Of a DNA stretch of 8,690 nucleotides, positions 1-4,882 are shown piece after piece. Each line of letters opens with the position of its first letter. Position 1 is the first letter of the stretch. This DNA is from Phycisphaerales bacterium (GTDB taxonomy: Bacteria > Planctomycetota > Phycisphaerae > Phycisphaerales > UBA1924), in the NCBI GenBank assembly GCA_030680655.1, contig JAUXUZ010000365.1, positions 1 to 8,690 on the forward strand, written 5' to 3'. The notes beneath the pieces are model-generated. The model was not told the origin of the DNA. It was given only the letters and a program-made list of their open reading frames with translations, and did no database searches. The translations under genes and the position numbers were made by a program.

Positions 1-96
1 CCCCGCCACAAGCAGGCCGAGGGTGAGGAGCGTCCAGCCCAGCGTCCTGCGCTTGCGGCCGGGCCTCTTCAGCTTTCTTTTCTGATCCGTGTTCAT
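1..96 (-). CDS. N-terminus of a membrane-anchored or exported protein (partial, runs off left edge)
   Basis: The minus strand from the ATG at 96-94 reads 32 codons without a stop to the window edge. The product starts MNTDQKRKLKRPGRKRR, strongly basic, followed by a hydrophobic run TLGWTLLTLGLLVAG. That is the classic layout of an uncleaved signal anchor or a signal peptide, so the protein should be inserted in or exported across the inner membrane. The frame is also open upstream to about 250, where it would encode a zinc-knuckle-like CPACGK, but I see no ATG, GTG or TTG start there, so I chose the ATG at 96. This ATG lies inside a dispersed 10-bp-period repeat (85-114). The function cannot be read from the part visible; a pilin-like or generic membrane protein would both fit. 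Confidence 0.5.
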   Translation of the reverse strand, partial: MNTDQKRKLKRPGRKRRTLGWTLLTLGLLVAG

Positions 97-114
97 CCGC
101 GTGTATCCGTGGCT
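85..114. repeat. 10-bp-period dispersed element, three units
   Basis: Three consecutive 10-mers, ATCCGTGTTC, ATCCGCGTGT and ATCCGTGGCT, share the core ATCCGYG. I know similar ATCCGTGTTCATCCG strings as scattered intergenic repeats in planctomycete, verrucomicrobial and other environmental genomes; that is from memory and not verified here. The copy overlaps the start codon of the left-edge gene, so that gene's ribosome-binding region is made of repeat. Confidence 0.6.
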
Positions 115-158
115 GGTCTTCTGCTTTCCGCACGCAGGGCACTGGGCATCCGCGGAGT

Positions 159-434
159 CTACACCAAAGCGGGGGGCACGCCGGCCCGGATGAAGGCGGC
201 GAGGGTCTTTGCCCGGCCCTGAAAGAACTCCTCTTGCGACCGGGTTCGCTCCTCAAGCGTCCCCTTGCGCTCTTCAAGGGTCCCCTTGCGCTCCTAAAGC
301 GGACCCTTGCGCTCCATTAGCGGCCGCTTGCGCTCCTCAAGCGTCCCCTTAAGCTCCTTAAGCGGACCCCTGCGCTCTTCAAGCGTGGCAGGGAACGCTT
401 CCCGATCGCGCTGTCCTTGCGCGAGCGCCGCGAA
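159..434 (-). pseudogene. Possible decayed heptad-repeat reading frame
   Basis: Read on the minus strand in one frame, this stretch gives FAALAQGQRDREAFPATLEE, then heptads such as GPLKELK, GTLEERK and RPLMERK. A TAG at 296-294 interrupts it inside one heptad. Two further heptads, GTLEERK and GTLEERT, follow, then RSQEEFFQGRAKTLAAFIRA and a TAG stop at 161-159. The charged seven-residue periodicity would form an amphipathic helix or coiled coil. No ATG start precedes the heptads in this frame, only one inside the repeat just before the TAG. It may be a dead small gene, a minisatellite that happens to keep an open frame, or a gene using a start I cannot recognise. I do not recognise a family. 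Confidence 0.3.
244..390. repeat. 21-bp tandem repeat, seven units
   Basis: Seven units of exactly 21 bp begin at 244, 265, 286, 307, 328, 349 and 370. A typical unit is TTGCGCTCCTCAAGCGTCCC plus one C. Units differ at several positions, mainly CAAGCGTCCCC against TAAGCGGACCC, so the array looks old or homogenises slowly. There is no indel between units, so a period divisible by three is kept throughout, as expected if it once encoded heptads on the minus strand. There are no unique spacers, so it is not a CRISPR array. Confidence 0.85.
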
Positions 435-602
435 CCGCGACCGCGCGATGGGGATGGAACCGGCGCAAGGACGGCAGAATCGCAGAGAATATCGGAGCTG
501 AGACTTATCCGGCCCTCCGCCCTTGCCGAGTCATGGAGCAGCCACCGGTTGTCGGCCTTTCGAGGCCCGGCAGCGCGGGGTGCCGACGGTGTGAGGGAAG
601 AA

Positions 603-630
603 GTCGTGAGTCGTGAGTCCTGAGTCACGA
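603..630. repeat. 7-bp tandem repeat, four units
   Basis: GTCGTGA, GTCGTGA, GTCCTGA and GTCACGA follow one another without gaps. Similar GTGAGTC-rich strings recur between genes in some planctomycete genomes (from memory). No coding role is apparent. Confidence 0.6.
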
Positions 631-700
631 ATCGAAGAACCTGACAGGCACACCAGCCCCGGGCGGAGTTCTGGGGCTTTTCTTTGCCTTGCCCCTCACC

Positions 701-730
701 GCCTTCCTCTGTGTTCTCTGTGTCGTGGTG
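701..730. repeat. CTCTGTG-type dispersed element, copy 1
   Basis: The stretch GCCTTCCTCTGTG, two variable bases, CTCTGYGTC and then TGGTG is matched almost base for base at 2505-2538 in this window. Copy 1 lacks the four bases CCCT that copy 2 carries before TGGTG. It directly joins the hairpin at 728-748. Confidence 0.6.
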
Positions 731-748
731 CAGGTTTTCAACCTGCAC
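728..748. repeat. Perfect 9-bp inverted repeat with 3-nt loop
   Basis: GTGCAGGTT (728-736), loop TTC (737-739) and AACCTGCAC (740-748) form a perfect hairpin. It lies about 75 bp past the stop of the minus-strand membrane gene and could end or stabilise its transcript, but no U-run follows on either strand, so it is not a canonical intrinsic terminator. Its sequence resembles CAGGTT/AACCTG hairpins that I recall as a dispersed family in planctomycetes and verrucomicrobia. Confidence 0.65.
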
Positions 749-820
749 GGCGATCGATCTTCCGGCTCCACTCCGCTTCGCTGCGTTGCGCACGGCTCTG
801 TGGTAAAGCGGCCCTCTGCC

Positions 821-1777
821 TCACGCCTTCAGCTGCGCCAGCGTCCCGACCTCTTCGCTGCTCACCACGACGGCCTTGTGCAGCGGGGTGAGGCGTTTTT
901 CCGTCTTGGTGCCGCGCTTGGTGATCACCTCGTGCTCGACCGCGAGGGTGTGGAGCATCTTGCACTGCGGGCAGCTCTCGACCTTGTAGCGCAGGCAGGC
1001 CGTGGTCTTGGGGCCCTTGGCGGCCTTGGCGAGTTGCTTGGCCTGCTTCTTCGCTTCCTTGGGGTCGGTGGGGATCGGCGGCGGTGGTGGGGGCGGCGGG
1101 ACGGTCATCGCCGAGAGGGGCGGCACCAGCGCGGCGACGCTCATCGCGGCCTTGACGTTGGCGGTCATCTCGGCCGAGGGCTCGGGGACCTCCAGCACCA
1201 GCATGTTGAAGTCGGCCCACTTGCCGCACGGCTCGCAGTAGGGCCGCGAGGCGCCCTTGTACCCGCCGAGCGTCCCCGCGCCGATGAGGATCACCGCCTC
1301 GACACCCCAGAAGATGTAGACCATGAACCCCGACACCGTCGGCGAGCTTGTCGACGACTGGCCCGCCTTGCCGAACGTCCACCCCGCCTCAGCGCGCAGC
1401 TCGCAGTAGTCGAGGAACCCGAAGTTCGCATCCACCGCGGTCCGGATGTCCGGCGGTGCCAGGGCGATGATGCCCGGCCGCGAGAGCCGGTACTCCACCG
1501 CGTGCGAGACGGCCACGGCCACCAGGCCCGCCGCGAGCCCGACCGCAGCGCCGGCGATCCGGTTGCGGCAGTGGGTGGCCTTGGTCAGGTAGGCCACCAG
1601 GCCGCCGGTGAGCATGCACATGAAGGCCACGGCGAGCACCTCCAGGAGGATCAGCGGGACCCAGTGCATCGCGGCCTGGTAGACGACGCCGAGCACCGCC
1701 GCCCCCAGCAGCACCAGCGGCGCCCCGGCGAAGACCTTGCCCGTGAACGCGCCCGACGGTTGGTAACGTTGCAGCAT
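821..1777 (-). CDS. Uncharacterised membrane protein with CxxC motifs and polyproline linker
   Basis: A 318-residue protein. Hydrophobic segments at about residues 14-36, 40-65, 74-93 and 150-171 suggest four membrane helices. A cytosolic or periplasmic part follows with YCEPCGKW (Cys181, Cys184), eight consecutive prolines (227-234), a Lys/Ala-rich helix, then CPQC (Cys269, Cys272) with Cys261 nearby, which could bind zinc as a ribbon. The order of helices followed by a CExCxxW motif resembles an uncharacterised membrane family that I recall from planctomycetes; no function is known to me. I chose the ATG at 1777 over an upstream in-frame ATG at 1864 because the first helix begins just after it, the extra 29 residues look non-coding, and a promoter-like -10 lies six bases upstream. 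The gene is divergent from the UDG-like gene. Confidence 0.75.
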   Translation of the reverse strand: MLQRYQPSGAFTGKVFAGAPLVLLGAAVLGVVYQAAMHWVPLILLEVLAVAFMCMLTGGLVAYLTKATHCRNRIAGAAVGLAAGLVAVAVSHAVEYRLSRPGIIALAPPDIRTAVDANFGFLDYCELRAEAGWTFGKAGQSSTSSPTVSGFMVYIFWGVEAVILIGAGTLGGYKGASRPYCEPCGKWADFNMLVLEVPEPSAEMTANVKAAMSVAALVPPLSAMTVPPPPPPPPIPTDPKEAKKQAKQLAKAAKGPKTTACLRYKVESCPQCKMLHTLAVEHEVITKRGTKTEKRLTPLHKAVVVSSEEVGTLAQLKA

Positions 1778-1783
1778 GGCGGC

Positions 1784-1813
1784 AGCATAACCAGTTTCGG
1801 GGCGGTTGCACAA
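1784..1813 (-). promoter_or_regulatory. Candidate promoter, leaderless type, for the membrane protein
   Basis: On the minus strand, TTGTGC (1813-1808), an 18-bp spacer and TATGCT (1789-1784) resemble a sigma-70 promoter. Only six bases separate the -10 box from the ATG at 1777, so transcription would start at or very near the start codon. This explains the absence of a Shine-Dalgarno sequence. The same spacing recurs upstream of the gene starting at 6934. Confidence 0.4.
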
Positions 1814-1841
1814 GCCCGTCTTGCACGCCGGGCCGTGGGCG

Positions 1842-1875
1842 GGGCGAAGAGGGATGGGCGCCACTACCTTCGCCC
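1842..1875. promoter_or_regulatory. 8-bp inverted repeat abutting a start codon (operator-like)
   Basis: GGGCGAAG (1842-1849) and CTTCGCCC (1868-1875) are perfect inverted copies 18 bp apart. The right arm ends at the base before the ATG of the UDG-like gene. It could be a dimeric repressor site in the divergent promoter region, or an RNA stem that hides the start codon. Function is inferred only from position. Confidence 0.4.
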
Positions 1876-2385
1876 ATGTCCGCCACGACCAACGCCCTCG
1901 CCGCCCGCCGCGCCGCCGCGGCCAGGTACCAGCCCAGGAAGATCAAACTCCTGCTCGTCGCCGAGGCCCCGCCGTGCGACACGGGCCGCTACTTCTACTT
2001 TGAGGATGTGGACCGGCACGACTGGCTGTTTCGTTACGTCTACGAAGGACTGACGGGCCAGAAGCCCACGCGCGAGGGCAAGGCCGGGCACCTTGCCGAG
2101 CTCCGCGACGCCGGGCTCTTCATGATCGACCTGCACGAAGAGAACGCAAAGCAGCCGAGCGCGGCCATCCTCACCCCCTGCATCCGCGGCCTCATCGACC
2201 GCTGCCGCAAGCTGAAGCCGAAGCACATCGCCCTCATCAAGTCGATCGTCCACGACGTCGCCTTCGAGCCGCTCACAAAGGCGGGCCTGCCCGTCATCGA
2301 CGAGCGCCTCCCCTTCCCGGCCAGCGGCCAGCAGAAGAAGTTCCTCGAGGGCTTCGCCCGAGTCCTCAGAGCCTCAGGCTTCTAA
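1876..2385 (+). CDS. Conserved small protein, possibly uracil-DNA-glycosylase-like
   Basis: A soluble protein of 169 residues with no signal peptide or membrane helix. After a basic Ala/Arg N-terminus comes KLLLVAEAPP (about residues 24-33) followed by GRYFYFEDV. This resembles the G-E-x-P-G nucleotide-binding start of the UDG superfamily. The middle has GLFMIDLHEE and the C-terminal part KHIALIKSIV and GLPVIDERLPFPASGQQ, where UDG-like folds carry their second motif. The canonical catalytic residues of family 1 UDG are not recognisable, so enzymatic activity is uncertain and I give no symbol. I recall many unnamed planctomycete and proteobacterial proteins with this VAEAPP...RYFY pattern. 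No Shine-Dalgarno sequence is obvious. The gene runs toward uvrB, 186 bp downstream, which is at least consistent with a DNA-repair role. Confidence 0.75.
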   Translation: MSATTNALAARRAAAARYQPRKIKLLLVAEAPPCDTGRYFYFEDVDRHDWLFRYVYEGLTGQKPTREGKAGHLAELRDAGLFMIDLHEENAKQPSAAILTPCIRGLIDRCRKLKPKHIALIKSIVHDVAFEPLTKAGLPVIDERLPFPASGQQKKFLEGFARVLRASGF

Positions 2386-2399
2386 ACCCATCCGCCCGC

Positions 2400-2443
2400 T
2401 CCTCCTCCGCGTCCTCTGCGCTTCTCCGCGCCTCCGCGTTCCT
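2400..2443. repeat. CTCCGCG/CTCTGCG periodic element
   Basis: The run CCTCCGCGTCCTCTGCG, then CTTCTCCGCG and CCTCCGCGTT is an irregular 9-11 bp tandem of CTCYGCG. It looks like a GC-rich relative of the CTCTGTG elements at 701-730 and 2505-2538. Confidence 0.5.
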
Positions 2444-2473
2444 TCCCTCCTCCTTCCCTCCTCCTTCGCTCCC
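2441..2473. repeat. 11-bp tandem repeat, three units
   Basis: CCTTCCCTCCT (2441-2451), CCTTCCCTCCT (2452-2462) and CCTTCGCTCCC (2463-2473). The first two are identical. The array is strictly pyrimidine on the plus strand apart from one G, so it could adopt a triplex-like structure; that is speculation. Confidence 0.6.
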
Positions 2474-2504
2474 TTCGGTACCTTCGTTGTAAGAAACTCT
2501 TCCT

Positions 2505-2538
2505 GCCTTCCTCTGTGCCCTCTGCGTCCCCTGTGGTG
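2505..2538. repeat. CTCTGTG-type dispersed element, copy 2
   Basis: It matches 701-730 apart from three substitutions and four extra bases. Three in-frame GTG codons that could start uvrB (2515, 2533, 2536) lie inside it, which makes them suspect as true starts. Confidence 0.6.
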
Positions 2539-2571
2539 AACCCGCCTTCCGCGTCTCCCGTACCATCACCC

Positions 2572-4833
2572 GTGCTCCCCACGACGCGTCCCTTCAAGCT
2601 CGCCACACCCTACAAGCCACTGGGCGACCAGCCGCAGGCGATCGACCAGCTGACCTCCCGCATCAACTCGGGCGAGAAGTGGTCGTGCCTCTTGGGTGCA
2701 ACCGGCACAGGCAAGACGTTCACGATGGCCAACGTCATCTGGCGCACGCAGAAGCCGACGCTCATCCTCAGCCACAACAAGACCCTCGCGGCCCAGCTCT
2801 ACGAAGAGATGAAGGAGCTCTTCCCCGAGAACGCCGTCAGCTACTTCGTCAGCTACTACGACTACTACCAGCCCGAGGCGTACATCCCCGCGCGGGACAT
2901 CTACATCGAGAAGGACTCGTCGCGCAACGACGACCTCGACAAGCTGCGCCTCGCCGCCACCAGCAACATCCTCTCGCGCCGCGACACCATCGTCGTCGCC
3001 AGCGTCTCGTGCATCTTCGGTCTCGGCTCGCCCGAGGCCTACGGCGCCAAGGTGATGACGCTCTACAAGGGCATGTCCATCGACCGCCGCCGCCTCTTCC
3101 TGGCGCTCGACGCCATGCTCTACGCCCGCGCCGACATCGAGTTCCAGCGCGGCATGTTCCGCGCCCGCGGCGACACCGTCGACATCTTCCCCGCCTACGA
3201 GCAGTACGCCGTGCGCGTCGAGCTCGGCGGCGGCTTCAACGACACCGTCGAACGCATCAGCCTCATCAACCCCACCAGCGGCGAGGTCATCGCCGACGAG
3301 AGCGACCGCGTCTTCATCTTCCCCGCCAAGCACTACGTCATGCCCGAGGAACGCATGGCCGACGCCCTCCGCGGCATCCGCGAAGAGATGGAGAAGCAGG
3401 TCCCCGCGCTCCGCGCTGAGGGCAAGCTCCTCGAGGCCCAGCGCCTCCTCGCACGCACCAAGTACGACCTGGAGATGCTCGAGGAAACCGGCGTCTGCCA
3501 GGGTGTTGAGAATTACTCGCGGCACCTGGACGGCCGCCCGCCCGGCAGCAAGCCGTGGACGCTGATGGACTACTTCGACTACTCGCCCCAGCCCGCCAGC
3601 GCCGACGAGCGGACCGGTGGCCACGAAGACCGCCACCTCTACCGGCTCCAGCGCCGCCAGGAGCACGACTGGCTGCTGATCATCGACGAGAGCCACGTCA
3701 CCATCCCGCAGGTGCGCGCGATGTACAACGGCGACCAGGCCCGCAAGAAGGTCCTCGTCGAGCACGGCTTCCGCCTCCCCAGCGCGATGGACAACCGCCC
3801 GCTGAAGTTCGAGGAGTTCGAGTCCGTCACGCCGCAGGTGGTCTTCGTCAGCGCCACGCCCGCGCCCTACGAGCTTGAAAAAGTGGGGGGCGTCGTCGCC
3901 GAGCAGGTCATCCGCCCGACCGGCCTGCTCGACCCGGTCATCGAGCTCAAGCCCGCCGCCGGGCAGGTACCCGACCTCATCGCCCAGTGCAAGGACGCGG
4001 TGGCCAGGGGCGGGCGCGTCCTCATCACCGCCCTCACCAAGCGCCTCTGCGAGGACCTCACGCTCTACCTGCACGAGCAGAAGCTGAGCGTCCGCTACCT
4101 CCACAGTGAGATCGAGACACTCGAGCGGCTGGAGATCCTCACCGGCCTGCGCAAGGGTGAGTTCGATGTGCTCGTCGGTGTCAACCTGCTGCGCGAGGGG
4201 CTCGACCTGCCGGAGGTGAACCTGGTCTGCATCGTCGACGCCGACAAGGAGGGCTTCCTCCGCTCACCGACGAGCCTCATCCAGACCATCGGCCGCGCTG
4301 CCCGCAACAGCGACAGCAAGGTCGTCATGTACGCCGACCGCGTCACACCCTCGATGAAGACCGCCATCGACGAGACCGACCGCCGCCGCGAGAAGCAGCG
4401 AGCGTACAACACCGAGCACGGCATCACGCCCACCACGATCATCAAGGCGATCCGCGACGGCATGGAGCAGGAGCTGCGCGCCGGGCGCGCGGTGCGCGAC
4501 GCCGTCCGCCAGAGCGAGCCGGAGTACGAGGTCGCCGAGCTGACCCGCATGCTCGAAGAGGAGATGCTCGAGGCCGCGGCCGCGATGGAATTTGAAAAGG
4601 CGGCCAAGCTGCGCGATCAGGCCGCGCTGCTGCGCAGCGGCAAGATCAAGCCCAGTGGGGGGGGCGGGGTCACCGCTGGCAAAGGTGGCGCCACCAAGGT
4701 CCGCCGCGGCGATGTTGACGGTGGCGCAGCGGGCGTCGGCCCGAGCCTCGACCGCAAGGCGGGCATGCCGGGCGTGCGCGCCAACAAGAAGTCAAAGAAG
4801 AAGGGCAAGAACCTCGGCGGCAAGCCGTTCTGA
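2572..4833 (+). CDS. uvrB: Excinuclease ABC subunit B (UvrB)
   Basis: UvrB is the helicase-fold damage verifier of nucleotide excision repair. It is loaded by UvrA, clamps one strand and then recruits UvrC. From the GTG at 2572 it has 753 residues. Visible features are the N-terminal PYKPLGDQPQAI, Walker A GATGTGKT (42-49), the DNA-wedging beta-hairpin YYDYYQPEAYIP (95-106), DESH (372-375), SATP (427-430), QTIGRAAR (571-578) and a C-terminal UVR helical pair that contacts UvrC (about 653-690). The frame is open back to a GTG at 2515, but those 19 codons lie largely in a dispersed repeat; the conserved core starts just after 2572. Usual length is about 670. The excess is an insertion between DYF and WLLIIDESH (about 336-366) and a Gly-rich then Lys-rich tail (691-753). 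All helicase motifs are intact, so it should be functional. Confidence 0.97.
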   Translation: MLPTTRPFKLATPYKPLGDQPQAIDQLTSRINSGEKWSCLLGATGTGKTFTMANVIWRTQKPTLILSHNKTLAAQLYEEMKELFPENAVSYFVSYYDYYQPEAYIPARDIYIEKDSSRNDDLDKLRLAATSNILSRRDTIVVASVSCIFGLGSPEAYGAKVMTLYKGMSIDRRRLFLALDAMLYARADIEFQRGMFRARGDTVDIFPAYEQYAVRVELGGGFNDTVERISLINPTSGEVIADESDRVFIFPAKHYVMPEERMADALRGIREEMEKQVPALRAEGKLLEAQRLLARTKYDLEMLEETGVCQGVENYSRHLDGRPPGSKPWTLMDYFDYSPQPASADERTGGHEDRHLYRLQRRQEHDWLLIIDESHVTIPQVRAMYNGDQARKKVLVEHGFRLPSAMDNRPLKFEEFESVTPQVVFVSATPAPYELEKVGGVVAEQVIRPTGLLDPVIELKPAAGQVPDLIAQCKDAVARGGRVLITALTKRLCEDLTLYLHEQKLSVRYLHSEIETLERLEILTGLRKGEFDVLVGVNLLREGLDLPEVNLVCIVDADKEGFLRSPTSLIQTIGRAARNSDSKVVMYADRVTPSMKTAIDETDRRREKQRAYNTEHGITPTTIIKAIRDGMEQELRAGRAVRDAVRQSEPEYEVAELTRMLEEEMLEAAAAMEFEKAAKLRDQAALLRSGKIKPSGGGGVTAGKGGATKVRRGDVDGGAAGVGPSLDRKAGMPGVRANKKSKKKGKNLGGKPF
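4657..4664 (+). repeat. G8 homopolymer within the uvrB tail
   Basis: Eight consecutive G, one C, then four more G encode the glycine run at the junction of the UVR domain and the tail. It is a likely spot for slippage or sequencing error, but the frame stays open and basic to the TGA at 4831-4833. Confidence 0.8.
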
Positions 4834-4882
4834 GACGCCTGCCGCGTGGTGCGTGCGAGGTTGGGGCCGTGCCGCCGTCCGC

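Larger units (their letters stand above)
391..820. other. Gene-free, repeat-rich stretch
   Basis: No convincing gene is seen here. Open frames on both strands are low-complexity or Arg/Ser-rich and change character wherever a repeat begins. The stretch holds a 7-bp tandem repeat (603-630), a CTCTGTG-type dispersed element (701-730) and a perfect hairpin (728-748), followed by about 70 bp leading to the stop of the minus-strand membrane gene at 821. It lies downstream of that gene, so the hairpin could sit in its mRNA 3' end. Confidence 0.6.
2386..2571. other. Repeat-filled gap before uvrB
   Basis: Almost the whole gap is repeat: a CTCCGCG/CTCTGCG element (2400-2443), three 11-bp units (2441-2473), the string TTCGTTGTAAGAAACTCTTC (2483-2502) and the CTCTGTG element copy 2 (2505-2538). 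No intrinsic terminator for the upstream gene was found. The only promoter hint for uvrB is TACCAT at 2561-2566, five bases before the GTG at 2572. Confidence 0.6.

Noticed and set aside
244..390. CRISPR-like array
   Set aside because: Units are contiguous with no unique spacers, and no cas genes are present.
317..793. 158-codon minus-strand frame
   Set aside because: It runs through the 21-bp array, the 7-bp tandem and the CTCTGTG element in a different frame from the heptads; its composition changes at each repeat border, so it is repeat translation.
689..2053. Long plus-strand open frame (454 codons) across the membrane-protein gene
   Set aside because: It is antisense to a frame with clear membrane helices; its product is Arg/His/Gly-rich with no motif, typical of a high-GC shadow frame.
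2566..4104. 512-codon minus-strand open frame opposite uvrB
   Set aside because: Entirely antisense to the conserved UvrB motifs; its Val/Asp/Leu/Glu-rich composition mirrors UvrB codons.
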